DNA of 64,000 nucleotides. Origin: Pyramidobacter piscolens (lineage in GTDB: Bacteria > Synergistota > Synergistia > Synergistales > Dethiosulfovibrionaceae). Below are positions 26,928 to 35,685 of this stretch, piece after piece. Made by a program: the position numbers and the translations under genes. The notes beneath the pieces are model-generated. The model was not told the origin of the DNA, did no database searches, and worked only from the letters and a program-made list of their open reading frames with translations. The DNA is taken from NCBI GenBank assembly GCA_004558205.1, contig SFDM01000003.1, forward strand, positions 91,759 to 155,758, in the 5' to 3' direction. Each line of letters starts with the position of its first letter. Position 1 is the stretch's first letter.

Positions 26928-29405
26928 TTACGCCTCCTGTCCTGCCGGTTTTTCCTGTTCCTCCGGCTTGGTCGTCATAATGCGGTACAGCTCTGTATCT
27001 TTGGGGAAGTGGTCTACAAACGGAATGATGGTATTTCCGTAAAATAGCAAGCCCTCACCGGCGTTACTATGGGTCACATAGGAAAGCTGGGTCGGGGAAA
27101 TACCCAGCTGCCGGGCCAGTATTTGCCGGTCGCCCGCCGCTTGGGACAGCATGTAAATGAAGTCGCTGTTTTCAAAGATATTTTCGATTTCCCTTGACGC
27201 CAGCAAATCCTTGACGTTTTGCGTCAAGGCGCTGGGTATGCCGCCCCACTTTCTAAAACGCTTCCAGATTTCCACCGAATAGGCCGCCGTCTGCTCGTCT
27301 TTCAGGAGCAAATGGAACTCGTCGCAGTAAAACCACGTCGTTTTATGGGCGGCACGGTTGACGGTGACACGATTCCAAACTTGGTCTTGCAGAATGAGCA
27401 TGGCAATCTTTTTCAGGCCCTTGCCCAGCTGCTTAATGTCATAGCAGACAAGCCGGTTTTCAAGGTCAACATTCGTCCGGTGATTAAAGACGTTCAGGGA
27501 GCCGGTGACATAGATTTCAAGTGCCGTCGCAAGCCGTTTCGCCTCCGGTTCCTCCTGCTCGTTCAGAAGTGCGTACAAATCGCCCAGCACCGGCATTTTT
27601 TCCGGGTCGGGGTCTTGCAGGTAGTCCCGGTACACAAGCCGGGTGCAGCGGTCAATGATGGTTTTTTCCACCGGCTGCAAGCCGTCCTTACTGGCAACGA
27701 TTAACTCACACAGGGACAGGATAAAGTCAGATTTCAGCGTCAGCGGGTTTTCCTCGTCGCTGTAATCGGGGTTAATATCCATAGGGTTGACGTACTGGCT
27801 GGAAACAGGGGAAAGCTGTACCACCTGCCCGCCCAGCCGGTTGACAAGGGGCGCGTATTCTGCCTCCGGGTCTGAAATAATCACATCGTCCTTGGTTGTC
27901 AGGAACGCATTGGCGATTTCTCGCTTGGCGCTGAAAGACTTGCCGCTCCCCGGCACGCCTAAGAAAAGCCCGTTAGGATTTTTGAGGCGTTTTCTATCGG
28001 CCATAATCAAGTTGCTTGACAGGGCGTTGATACCGTAATAAAGCGCCTCACCGCTCATAAATAATTCTTCCGTCGTGAACGGCACGAAGATAGCAAGGGA
28101 CGAAGTGGTAAGGCCCCGTTGTATCTCTATCTGATTGAGGCCCAGCGGCAGACTGCTCATTAGGCCCTGCTCTTGCTGCCAGTCCAGACGCTTCAAGGCG
28201 CAGTTGTGTTTTTGAGCCACGCCCGCCACTTGGAACATATCGTTTTCCAGCTGCCCACGGGTGGGGGCAAGGTTCAGCACGAGGACGGTCGCCATGAAAA
28301 GGTGTTCGTCCCGACTTTGCAGGCTGGTTAAAAGGGTTTGCGCCTCTCCCGCGTAGGTGATAAGGTCGGGCGGCAGCACGTCCATATCGTAGCCGGAGCG
28401 GACGGCTTTTTTCTGTTCTTCAATCTTGGTTTTTTCAATGTCGGTCAGCTTGCGCTTAATGGTCTTGATTGCCTCCGCTTGGTTGACCGATTTAATGTGA
28501 ATATTTACAAGCAGCGAACAATCCAGATTGAGGAAGTCGGACAGCACACGGTCGCCCAGCTGGGACGCTCCGATTTGCAGGAATGACGCCGCGCCCCACA
28601 TGCTGCCGATTTTGAACGCCTTGCCGCCCCGGAAGTCGAAGCTGGACGGGGCGATAAAGTGCTTTGAGGTAAGGCCCGTGCTTGCCACGGCGTCCCATGC
28701 AAACCGCAGCTTTTCGGTGCCGTCCGGGTGGAAAATGCCGTGCAGCACGTCCAGCCGGTCATAGCCGGTAAGCGGTTCGGAGCGGACGCCCATATTTTTC
28801 AGGTGGTTCCGCAAATCGGCCTCCATGCGCTCTAAACGCAGCCGGGCCGCCTGTCCGCTGTCCGCTTCAATCCCAAACGTGAAGTATTTGCGCTTTAGCA
28901 TACCGTTGTTGCCCTTGGCAAGCTGGGCTTTCAGAATCCCGGCCAGCTCCCGGCGCACATCGTCGAAGCCGTCCCCTTGTTCGGGGATGGTGACGGACTT
29001 CTGAAAAACTATCAGGTTGGCCCGCAGGTTCACAAAGGACATTTGCGCCCACATAGAGCTATCCAGCGCATTGTAGAAGTCACAAAGGCCGTCAAAGGTC
29101 TGTTCCTTGTCCTCCGGCTGGGCCAGCTCATAGTTAATATCGGAAAAGCGCAGGGTCTTGGTATAGAGCTTGTCGCTTACCTGCATAAGCCCATCCGGGA
29201 ACAGTTCACGGTAGGGAATGGTCTGCACGGCGTCCTTGGGGATTTTGCCGTCCCGCTGGGCTTTCTGGATTGCCCGCTTGATACGGCGCTTTTCCGTCCC
29301 CGTCAGCCGTGCGTCAGGCCCGGCGATTTTGAGGGGCTTTTGCGGCGGGGCGGGCTTTTTTGCCGCCGCCCTTGCCGGGCTGCCCGGTTTTTTTGCTTTG
29401 TTCAA
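26928..29405 (-). CDS. VirB4-like conjugation ATPase (CD1110 family)
   Basis: The energy-supplying ATPase of the type IV channel. About 825 residues with the N-terminal TraC/VirB4 domain and C-terminal P-loop ATPase: Walker A GVPGSGKSF near residue 483 and a Walker B-like segment TTWFYCDEFHLLL. The best start is TTG at 29405, nine bases after AAGGAGG; no ATG is available near the end of the family alignment as I know it. The first ~30 codons overlap the 3' end of the PrgI gene in another frame. Intact by reading frame. Confidence 0.94.
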   Translation of the reverse strand: MNKAKKPGSPARAAAKKPAPPQKPLKIAGPDARLTGTEKRRIKRAIQKAQRDGKIPKDAVQTIPYRELFPDGLMQVSDKLYTKTLRFSDINYELAQPEDKEQTFDGLCDFYNALDSSMWAQMSFVNLRANLIVFQKSVTIPEQGDGFDDVRRELAGILKAQLAKGNNGMLKRKYFTFGIEADSGQAARLRLERMEADLRNHLKNMGVRSEPLTGYDRLDVLHGIFHPDGTEKLRFAWDAVASTGLTSKHFIAPSSFDFRGGKAFKIGSMWGAASFLQIGASQLGDRVLSDFLNLDCSLLVNIHIKSVNQAEAIKTIKRKLTDIEKTKIEEQKKAVRSGYDMDVLPPDLITYAGEAQTLLTSLQSRDEHLFMATVLVLNLAPTRGQLENDMFQVAGVAQKHNCALKRLDWQQEQGLMSSLPLGLNQIEIQRGLTTSSLAIFVPFTTEELFMSGEALYYGINALSSNLIMADRKRLKNPNGLFLGVPGSGKSFSAKREIANAFLTTKDDVIISDPEAEYAPLVNRLGGQVVQLSPVSSQYVNPMDINPDYSDEENPLTLKSDFILSLCELIVASKDGLQPVEKTIIDRCTRLVYRDYLQDPDPEKMPVLGDLYALLNEQEEPEAKRLATALEIYVTGSLNVFNHRTNVDLENRLVCYDIKQLGKGLKKIAMLILQDQVWNRVTVNRAAHKTTWFYCDEFHLLLKDEQTAAYSVEIWKRFRKWGGIPSALTQNVKDLLASREIENIFENSDFIYMLSQAAGDRQILARQLGISPTQLSYVTHSNAGEGLLFYGNTIIPFVDHFPKDTELYRIMTTKPEEQEKPAGQEA

Positions 29406-29757
29406 GTGCTTGCACCTCCTTGTCAAGTTGTGCCTGCCGCTCTATGGCGGCGTACAGGTTATTGGTTTTGTAGGGCCGGACGCTCGGCCAGAGGAAACGG
29501 GCGCGGACAAAATGAAAGATGATTTTTTCGAGTGGCTGCCCGTCCTTTTCGTACATGCCCACGGCGAAGAACGGGAGCATGAGGGCAATCATGCACAGTG
29601 CGGCAACGTCGGTGCCGATGTGCGACCGGCCAAACAGGTAAAAGGGAATCCCCACGGCCCCGGCCAGCGCAAAGCAAAGCAGCTGCCTTTTCGTGAGATT
29701 AAAGGCAACCTTGTTTTTCACCCGGCTAAGGTCTTTTGGAACAGGTACATAAGGCAT
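29314..29757 (-). CDS. PrgI family conjugation membrane protein
   Basis: A 147-residue protein beginning MPYVPVPKDLSRVKNKVAFNLTKRQLLCFALAG. It has two membrane helices and the FLWPSVRPYKTNN segment typical of PrgI/VirB3-like subunits that partner VirB4. The C-terminal tail is basic. GGAGG precedes the ATG at 29757. It overlaps the VirB4 start by about 90 bases, which is unusually long and suggests coupled translation. Confidence 0.9.
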   Translation of the reverse strand: MPYVPVPKDLSRVKNKVAFNLTKRQLLCFALAGAVGIPFYLFGRSHIGTDVAALCMIALMLPFFAVGMYEKDGQPLEKIIFHFVRARFLWPSVRPYKTNNLYAAIERQAQLDKEVQALEQSKKTGQPGKGGGKKARPAAKAPQNRRA

Positions 29758-29797
29758 TGTCAGCCTCCTTTCTGCCCCATGAATGGGGCTGCCCATA

Positions 29798-29826
29798 GGA
29801 AAAGGGCCGCCCATGACGGACGGCCC
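29798..29826 (-). terminator. Terminator-like hairpin between TrbL and PrgI genes
   Basis: GGGCCGCCC (29804-29812) pairs with GGACGGCCC (29818-29826), including one wobble, around a 5-base loop. The leftward transcript then reads TTTTCC. A second small hairpin GCCCCAT/ATGGGGC follows at 29775-29790, before the PrgI Shine-Dalgarno. Confidence 0.55.
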
Positions 29827-29827
29827 C

Positions 29828-30703
29828 TTAATGGGCGCTGAATACAGATTTTGCAAGGCTTCCGGTCTTGAACAGGGCGAAGCACAGCAGCAGCGTGTAA
29901 CCGGCACAGCCCCATATGGCGGCGTGAATATCGCCGCCGCTTACAGAAATGGTCTGCACCAGCGCGGCGTATATGCCCACGCACACCATGATTAAAAAGC
30001 CTTGGAAGCCCAGCGCAAACAGGGATTTCAGGTAGTTGTTGCCCATCTGCCCCCATTCCCGGTTTGCCATTGTCGCCATTGGGATAGGGCCTAACGAGGT
30101 CATTAAATAGATTTCCAGCATACGGCCATACACAATGATAAAAATGCACAGGGACAGGGCTTTCATGGATAGGCCAATAATAAGCGTTTCCATCGTCAGG
30201 CCGAACAGCTCCGGGATTTCCATTGCTTCAAGGGTCGGCTGCAAGTCGCCCAGCACTCCGGCAATATCAATGCTGGCATTGCCGGAGATAACGCCCGCGC
30301 TGGACTGTATGACGTTTTGGGCCACATCGAATACGGCCATCACGATAGTAAAGGTATTGGTGACGATATACACGGCAACGGCAGTCTTGAATATCCACTT
30401 AAAAAACATGAACGTGTCCACGTCACCATGCAGGTTGTTCTTTTCGATAATCATTTGAATCAGCTCATAGCAGCATACAAAGGTCAGAATCATTCCGGCT
30501 ATTGGAATTATCACGGTTTCGGAGATATTTTGAATCATGGAGAAAACGCCGCCGTTGAAGCCCGACGGCGTTTGCCCCACTTGTCCCGCAATCTCTCCGA
30601 CCTTTGTATTGACTTCATCGAACAGGCCGCCTAAGTTTCCGGTAATGCAGCCAATCAGGAAGTCCTTTATCCACTGGTTTATCTGGTCGAAGATAGTTTG
30701 CAT
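29828..30703 (-). CDS. VirB6/TrbL-like conjugation channel protein (CD1112 family)
   Basis: A 291-residue polytopic inner-membrane protein with an N-terminal amphipathic part (MQTIFDQINQWIKDFLIGCITGNLGGLFDEV). Five to six membrane segments follow, including IIPIAGMILTFVCCYELIQM and the conserved LGPIPMATMANREWGQMGNNYLKSLFALGFQGFLI. It forms the membrane pore of the mating channel. It lies 16 bases after the Maff2 gene on the same transcript. Confidence 0.92.
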   Translation of the reverse strand: MQTIFDQINQWIKDFLIGCITGNLGGLFDEVNTKVGEIAGQVGQTPSGFNGGVFSMIQNISETVIIPIAGMILTFVCCYELIQMIIEKNNLHGDVDTFMFFKWIFKTAVAVYIVTNTFTIVMAVFDVAQNVIQSSAGVISGNASIDIAGVLGDLQPTLEAMEIPELFGLTMETLIIGLSMKALSLCIFIIVYGRMLEIYLMTSLGPIPMATMANREWGQMGNNYLKSLFALGFQGFLIMVCVGIYAALVQTISVSGGDIHAAIWGCAGYTLLLCFALFKTGSLAKSVFSAH

Positions 30704-30719
30704 AGGCGTCTACCCGCGA

Positions 30720-30935
30720 TTAACCGAACAGCCCGGAGAGCAGGGGGACGAGGTTTAAGCCAATCAGAACGACGCCACCACCGGCCATCAGCTGCTTCAT
30801 GCCTTGCGATTTTGCGCCCGGATTGTCACTACCATATCCTTCCAAAAGGTTAATGACGCCCCATACTGCAAGGCCAGCGCCCAGCGCGATAACGAGAATA
30901 GACAGGGTGTTGATAGCTTCACCGAAAAATGCCAT
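30720..30935 (-). CDS. Maff2 family mobile-element membrane protein (pilin-like)
   Basis: A 71-residue protein with two hydrophobic helices (TLSILVIALGAGLAVWGVINLLEGYG and GGGVVLIGLNLVPLLSGLFG) around a short polar loop, the Maff2 pattern. Size and topology resemble VirB2-type pilins, and the gene sits immediately before the VirB6-like gene, so a channel or pilus subunit role is likely. GAGGAAACTCT precedes the ATG. The 120 bases upstream, to the VirD4 terminator, hold no gene. Confidence 0.88.
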   Translation of the reverse strand: MAFFGEAINTLSILVIALGAGLAVWGVINLLEGYGSDNPGAKSQGMKQLMAGGGVVLIGLNLVPLLSGLFG

Positions 30936-31057
30936 AGAGTTTCCTCACTTTCTGCCGCGTTTGCGGCTACACAAAATTGGTTGATTTTGAAACGGGAATA
31001 TATAGAAACGAAGCCTTGCGGCCCCGGAATTGTAGGGAGCCAATGGAAAATTGGCGC

Positions 31058-31101
31058 AAAAAAAGCCCCGCCGTTTCGGGGTCTTGCTAAACGGCGGGGC
31101 T
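31058..31101 (-). terminator. Strong intrinsic terminator after the VirD4-like gene
   Basis: AGCCCCGCCGTTT (31064-31076) pairs perfectly with AAACGGCGGGGCT (31089-31101). The leftward transcript ends the stem with seven U residues. The 5' arm overlaps the VirD4 stop codon. It lies inside the transfer operon, upstream of Maff2, TrbL, PrgI and VirB4. Confidence 0.85.
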
Positions 31102-32865
31102 GGGGACGGGCGGTTCGTCGGCGTCGATTTCGTACACGTCGAACACGTCCTCCGGCTTGATTTTCAGTTTTGGACTTAGAAGCGCCTCCAAATCAAAGGC
31201 GTTTTTCTTGTCCGCGTCGGCGGTGTACTTGTAGTTGGGGTGCTTTGTCAGGTCGTACTTGCTGGAAAGAAAAGGCCGGACGCCCCGCAGCTGCAAAATG
31301 CACTTGCCGCCGTCCATCGTCGCCAGCTCGTCCATTGTCATAAGCTCCCGGCCCAGCTTTTGAAAGTTGGTGCCATAGCTCCGTTGTGTCCCTCTGGTGT
31401 CGCTGGTGGTGTAGGTATCAATGCTTTCCTTGCCCAGCACTTCCACAAGGTCTTTTAAGGTGGTCTTTTCCCTGCCTCCTAAGAAAATGACCGAATCCAT
31501 ATTCCCTATGATGGTTTCGGCGTTGTCCTTATAGAGCGCCTTTAGCTGGCTTTGGGCCTGCAAGAAAAGGCACATGGAAATTTCACGGGAGCGAATGACG
31601 GCACTCAAACGGTCTAGCTGGGGCAGTTTTTGGTTTGCCGCCTCGTCCCATAAGCAGCGCACATGCACCGGCAGCCGCCCGCCGTACACGTCGTCGGCCT
31701 TTTCGCATAGCAGGTTGAACATTTGTGACAGGGCCAATGCTATCAAAAAGTCAAACGTGGAATTAGTGTCCGATACGATGAAAAATAGGGCCGTTTTGCG
31801 GTCGCCCAGCATGTCAAGCTCCAATTCATCGTAGCTCATAATCTCCCGGACTTCCGCAATGTCGAATGGGGCCAAACGTGCGCCGCAGCTAATTAAAATC
31901 GACTTTGAGGTTTTGCCTGCCGCCAACTTAAACTTGAGATATTGACGCACGGCGAAGTGTTGCGGCTCCACGGCGGCAAGGGCGTCAAACATCAAATCGA
32001 CGGGGTTTTTATAGTCCTCGTCGTCCTCGCGCACATCCATAGCGTTGATTAGCTCAACAAGGGTGTTCATGTTCTGCTCGTCCTCCGGGGCCTCATAATG
32101 GATATAGCCGATTAGGGCGCAGTACAGCAGCGTTTCCGCTTTTTGCCAGAAATCGTCCCCGCCTTTCTGGTCGCCCTTGGTGTTCTCAATCAGGACATTC
32201 ACCAGCTTCAAAATGTCCTTTTCGCTATGGATATAGGCAAAGGGGTTATAGTGCATGGACTTGTGGAAGTTTATCGTGTTGAATACCCGGATTTGATACT
32301 TTGCCCGCTTTAAGGCGTTGCCGCACTCGGTCAGCACGGTTCCCTTGGGGTCGGTTACGGCGTAGCTGGAATGAAGCTGTAATAGGTTCGGTTTCAGCCA
32401 AAACCGGGTTTTTCCGCTGCCGCTGCCGCCGATAATGAGGCAGTTTTTATTCCGGGCCGTCGCCGGATTCTTGGGGCGGCTGTTCATGGTGAGGCTTTCG
32501 GTGGCGGTCAGAATGATGTTGTTTTCCGGCTTGGGGTCTAAATAGGGCTTTATGTCCTCGGCTGTTCCCCAGCGGGCGCTTCCGTACTCAATATTTTTGC
32601 GCCACTTTTTCGCGTTCTTCCTCTTGAAATAAACCACCAGCCAGATAATGGCGGCCCCGGCGACACCAGCCAGCAGGTCGCGGGGGTGGAGGCTGGGCAG
32701 CGGGTCACGGCCCAGCAGGGCAAGGCCGTTCACCGTGTCCATGAGCTTTCCCCCGATGTTGGCCCCGGTGGAGAGCCGGAACGCCTGCCCCAGCTTGTCG
32801 GCCAACCAGAAGATGAACAGGTACGGGAGATTGGGCAAAATGTACTTTTTTACTTTGTCACTCAT
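31087..32865 (-). CDS. VirD4-like type IV coupling protein (CD1115 family)
   Basis: Links the relaxosome to the secretion channel. The 592-residue protein has two N-terminal membrane helices (PYLFIFWLADKLG and LLAGVAGAAIIWLVVYF). Walker A GGSGSGKT is at residues 146-153, Walker B-like CLWDEAANQKLPQ near 395, and TraG/VirD4 motifs include SQLKALYKDNAETIIGNMDSVIFLGG. It overlaps the PcfB gene by four bases. A strong terminator sits on its stop codon. Confidence 0.95.
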   Translation of the reverse strand: MSDKVKKYILPNLPYLFIFWLADKLGQAFRLSTGANIGGKLMDTVNGLALLGRDPLPSLHPRDLLAGVAGAAIIWLVVYFKRKNAKKWRKNIEYGSARWGTAEDIKPYLDPKPENNIILTATESLTMNSRPKNPATARNKNCLIIGGSGSGKTRFWLKPNLLQLHSSYAVTDPKGTVLTECGNALKRAKYQIRVFNTINFHKSMHYNPFAYIHSEKDILKLVNVLIENTKGDQKGGDDFWQKAETLLYCALIGYIHYEAPEDEQNMNTLVELINAMDVREDDEDYKNPVDLMFDALAAVEPQHFAVRQYLKFKLAAGKTSKSILISCGARLAPFDIAEVREIMSYDELELDMLGDRKTALFFIVSDTNSTFDFLIALALSQMFNLLCEKADDVYGGRLPVHVRCLWDEAANQKLPQLDRLSAVIRSREISMCLFLQAQSQLKALYKDNAETIIGNMDSVIFLGGREKTTLKDLVEVLGKESIDTYTTSDTRGTQRSYGTNFQKLGRELMTMDELATMDGGKCILQLRGVRPFLSSKYDLTKHPNYKYTADADKKNAFDLEALLSPKLKIKPEDVFDVYEIDADEPPVPSPAV

Positions 32866-33359
32866 AACGTCCGTTCCCCCTTGTCGTGGTGCCGCTCCTT
32901 GCTGATGGTGCCTTTCACCAGCTCCTTAAACTTGGAGAGCTGGGCCAGAATGGACGGCTTGCCTTGCTGCTTGACGCGCTTTTGCGAATACTCGGTAAAG
33001 GCGGCGGTCAGTGCGTCGGCGTCCTTGGCCTTGAAAAAGACAAGGTATTTCGGGGGCTGGGCGTTGTTGTCCCGCTTGACGGCAAAATCCACGCCGTACT
33101 TGCGGGCCGTGCGCTCAAAACTCTTGATATTTTTATCGGTGATTTCAATATTGGAAACGCCCGCGCCCTGCCCGACAAGCTGCTTGACACTTTGCTTGCC
33201 CTTGTAGGTCTTGGGGGCGGCCTTGCGCTGGTTCATGGCACGTTGCTGGGTTTTCATTTCTGCCAGCGCCTTTTCCAGCAGACGCTTAAATGTCCGGGCG
33301 GTGAGCTTGGTCGTCTGAATCACCAGCGACGCCGTGCGGTTGTTTATATCCTCCTGCAT
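32862..33359 (-). CDS. PcfB family protein
   Basis: A 165-residue basic protein (MQEDINNRTASLVIQTTKLTARTFKRLLEKALAEMK...) with the PcfB pattern and a Lys-rich C-terminus (KPSILAQLSKFKELVKGTISKERH). Encoded before the coupling protein as in Enterococcus pCF10-like and Clostridia systems, where it is thought to help coupling-protein function. The ATG at 33359 follows GGAGGCTGACAACCT. Confidence 0.9.
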   Translation of the reverse strand: MQEDINNRTASLVIQTTKLTARTFKRLLEKALAEMKTQQRAMNQRKAAPKTYKGKQSVKQLVGQGAGVSNIEITDKNIKSFERTARKYGVDFAVKRDNNAQPPKYLVFFKAKDADALTAAFTEYSQKRVKQQGKPSILAQLSKFKELVKGTISKERHHDKGERTL

Positions 33360-33401
33360 AGGTTGTCAGCCTCCTTTCTTACCGGCTGGAAGAAAAAACG
33401 G

Positions 33402-33770
33402 TCATAACTCCGGGCCGTGGTGTATATCTTCTTTTTCACCCTGCCCCTTAACGGTCAGAATCCCGTCTAAGGTGGTGGCGGTGATGTTAAGCCGCTGGGC
33501 CACAGCAATTTCATTCTTTACCTGTTCGTCCACCACGCCACCGCAGACGACGAGAACGTGAGAGCGCCGCAGCATGTCGCGGGCCATGTCGATTCCGTCC
33601 TTGTGTTCGCGGGGGATAGCGTCGTCGATGTAAAGCGGCAGGTACAGCCGGGGGCAGATGGGAGAAAATCCTGCCTCATACGCTGCCCGGCAGTAGGTGC
33701 GGGCTGCCTCCGTGATTTCGGTTTCCGTGCCGCTCCACGCGGCGCTGATATATGCTAGAGGTCGTTTCAT
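33402..33770 (-). CDS. DUF7768 (DUF4406-like) nucleoside 2-deoxyribosyltransferase-fold protein
   Basis: A 122-residue protein (MKRPLAYISAAWSGTETEITEAARTYCRAAYEAGFSPICPRLYLPLYIDDAIPREHKDGIDMARDMLRRSHVLVVCGG). It has the Rossmann-like pattern of nucleoside deoxyribosyltransferase relatives, ending with DILVVCGG-type strands. Its start overlaps the primase stop (ATGA). The ICE role is unknown; it might modify nucleotides or sense a ligand. Confidence 0.8.
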   Translation of the reverse strand: MKRPLAYISAAWSGTETEITEAARTYCRAAYEAGFSPICPRLYLPLYIDDAIPREHKDGIDMARDMLRRSHVLVVCGGVVDEQVKNEIAVAQRLNITATTLDGILTVKGQGEKEDIHHGPEL

Positions 33771-34726
33771 CTTGTATAGCTCCTTTCCTTGGGGTCACGG
33801 GCAGGAGGCCGATTTTCGGCCAGCTTTGCCCGCAGCAGTTCGTTGTAGTCCTTGCCATGCTCCACAGGGGGCGGCTTTCGCTCCACCGTCAAGGGGCGGC
33901 CCGGAAATTCCTCTTGTATGGCGGCCTCTATCCGGGCCATGCCATCCAGCCCTGCCTTGTCGTTATCGAGGCATAAATACACCTGCTTGATTTCCGGGTG
34001 GTCGTAGAGATATTGCACCAGCGCCAGCGGCGACGTGCCGCCCAGCGACAGATAATTGCACTTGTCCCACGGCTTGCCTTGCAGCTTCCGCATGGTCGCC
34101 AGCGATAAGGCGTCAATGGGACTTTCAAAGGTAGCCAGAACGCCGCAGGCCGGGTCGGTTGTGGGCAGGCAGAAGTTAAAGCGCTTGTCGCTCCCCGGCG
34201 CGTCTGCCTTGTAGTCGCCCATCACGCCGCGCATACAGGCAAACCGGGCTTTCCCGGCCTTGTCCTTGCCCACAAACACGCAGTTGTGGTAATTCCGGCT
34301 TTCGTAGAAGATACCGGTCTGTATGCAGCGGCCTATAATGTCGGCGTCAATGCCCCGGCGCTGTAAGTACGACACGGCGGCGGTGGCACAGCGGGCCACT
34401 TCCGGCAGCACAAAGGCCCTCGGCTGCTCCGTGGGCCTCGTTACCGGCTGGGAATGAATGAGGGCAGTATCGCCGCACAGTGTCCGCACGGCCTCCACAA
34501 AGGGCATATCCCGCACCTTGATAAGATAATCAAGCGCGGTCTTGCCTCCAAATCCCCGCGTCGTCCAGTTCCATTTCCCGTTAGAGATTTTCAGGCTGTC
34601 ATGGGTGACGGTGCAAAACTCGTGCGGCCCGGTCTTTTTCAGTTCTCCCGGCTCGTACTGTTGCAGGTAGGAAAGTAAATCCCACTGTTTGGCCTGTTCT
34701 ATCTGCTCGGCGTTTACTCCGGGCAT
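33767..34726 (-). CDS. DUF3991/TOPRIM primase-like protein
   Basis: A 319-residue protein with the DUF3991 N-terminal region (LLSYLQQYEPGELKKTGPHEFCTVTHDSLKISNGKWNWTTRGFGGKTALDYLIKV). Its C-terminal TOPRIM domain has VLATFESPIDALSL (catalytic Glu) and VYLCLDNDKAG (DxD). It probably primes complementary strand synthesis after transfer. The ATG at 34726 is eight bases after AGGAGG; a GTG at 34735 sits inside the ribosome site and is rejected. The ICE word TACCGGCTGG occurs within it (34442) and directly before its Shine-Dalgarno (34743). Confidence 0.88.
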   Translation of the reverse strand: MPGVNAEQIEQAKQWDLLSYLQQYEPGELKKTGPHEFCTVTHDSLKISNGKWNWTTRGFGGKTALDYLIKVRDMPFVEAVRTLCGDTALIHSQPVTRPTEQPRAFVLPEVARCATAAVSYLQRRGIDADIIGRCIQTGIFYESRNYHNCVFVGKDKAGKARFACMRGVMGDYKADAPGSDKRFNFCLPTTDPACGVLATFESPIDALSLATMRKLQGKPWDKCNYLSLGGTSPLALVQYLYDHPEIKQVYLCLDNDKAGLDGMARIEAAIQEEFPGRPLTVERKPPPVEHGKDYNELLRAKLAENRPPARDPKERSYTR

Positions 34727-34736
34727 GGGCTTCACC

Positions 34737-34985
34737 TCCTTTTACCGGCTGGAAAAGGGAACGAGTTCCCTCGAACGTGGGGCGCTCCCATCCAGCCATT
34801 TTCAGGCACAAAAAAAGGACGGCCTTTTTCTCGGTCGTCCCATAGGTACAGCTATTAAATTCACCTTTTTCCAGCAGGTAGGTTCTTACCAGCTGGTAGA
34901 AAGAGGGGGTGCAGGGGGAGAAAACACGGACTTTCCCCACCTGCTTGCAAATGGGCGCACTTCCCCCTATAATTGAAATATGGTT
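34737..34985. other. Gene-free spacer upstream of the primase gene
   Basis: About 250 bases with the 34809-34840 terminator and one copy of the ICE word (34743-34752). An imperfect dyad of the same word is also present: CCAGCAGGTA at 34871-34880 and TACCAGCTGG at 34887-34896. Confidence 0.5.
34809..34840 (-). terminator. Intrinsic terminator after the right-end ICE gene
   Basis: GGACGGCC (34817-34824) pairs with GGTCGTCC (34833-34840), one mismatch, around an 8-base loop. The leftward transcript continues with eight U residues. It separates the right-end gene from the primase gene. Confidence 0.75.
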
Positions 34986-35351
34986 TTATTCGCCGTCCTG
35001 CCCGGCCTTGTAGTCCTCCATCACGTCGTCATAGTCCAGCAGGAACGAAAAAAGGAAGTAACTTCGCGCCTCCGGGTGTCCGGCCAGCTGTTCCACATCA
35101 TCGGGGAACACAAGGCCCAGCACACCGTACAAGGTACGCAGCACTTCCAACATTTCGGTTTCCCGGCCCTCTTGGTAAAGGTCGGAAAGCAGGGTATAGA
35201 GGCGGTCGGTGGTGTCCGTGTCGCCGCCCGTGACCGTCCAAAGCATTTCAACAAAAGGCGGCGTGTGCGCTCCGGCAAGCAGGTTTATCTTGTCCTTGCT
35301 GACCTCACCGGACGGGCGCAGTATGCCCCTGTCAATTAGAGTTTGATTCAT
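34986..35351 (-). CDS. Right-end ICE protein of unknown function
   Basis: A 121-residue acidic helical protein (MNQTLIDRGILRPSGEVSKDKINLLAGAHTPPFVEMLWTVTGG...SYFLFSFLLDYDDVMEDYKAGQDGE). The ATG at 35351 follows AAAGGAGGG. It is the first transfer-region gene from the right end, only about 17 bases from the end repeats. It therefore has no room for its own promoter inside the integrated element and would be read from beyond the joint once circular. Family not recognised. Confidence 0.7.
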   Translation of the reverse strand: MNQTLIDRGILRPSGEVSKDKINLLAGAHTPPFVEMLWTVTGGDTDTTDRLYTLLSDLYQEGRETEMLEVLRTLYGVLGLVFPDDVEQLAGHPEARSYFLFSFLLDYDDVMEDYKAGQDGE

Positions 35352-35367
35352 TTTGCCCTCCTTTTTC

Positions 35368-35397
35368 GTGGTGCTTGTGGTGCCCAAATGGTGCCCA
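35368..35397 (+). repeat. Right-end GTGCCC repeats of the ICE
   Basis: GTGGTGCTT, GTGGTGCCC and AAATGGTGCCCA in tandem (35368-35397), matching the left-end repeats in sequence and orientation. Probably integrase arm sites at the right terminus or part of att. Confidence 0.6.
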
Positions 35398-35685
35398 ACT
35401 GCTTTCAAACACGAAATAAAGAGGAATAACACGATTTCAGAGGATATGCGAAAAGCCTGATTTCATGCGGCTTTGCGGACTTCCTCATAAGAAGTTAAGG
35501 GAAGTTTTAAGCCGCTTTTTCGGTTTCAGGCAATAAAAAAACAGCGCTTAAAAAAGAAAAAATCCTTTTTCGGAACGAAAAAAGCTGAATTCTCCCGGAT
35601 TTCGATTGGCAATGAGCGTGAGAAGGCCGGCGTCCAAAGGAGGACGCCGGCCTTCTCACTCTCATTTCATTTAATGCATAGAAGC
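35398..35685. other. Right chromosomal junction, no gene
   Basis: Nearly 290 bases without a gene. Words such as GAAAAGCC occur in both flanks (about 2693 and 35450), but no longer direct repeat that would define att could be seen. The end holds the flavodoxin hairpin. Confidence 0.4.
35618..35659 (-). terminator. Long GC-rich hairpin after flavodoxin gene
   Basis: GTGAGAAGGCCGGCGTCC (35618-35635) and GGACGCCGGCCTTCTCAC (35642-35659) are a perfect 18-bp stem with a 6-base loop. No U tract follows in either direction, so it is a strong structure of terminator or 3'-stabiliser type. Confidence 0.55.
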
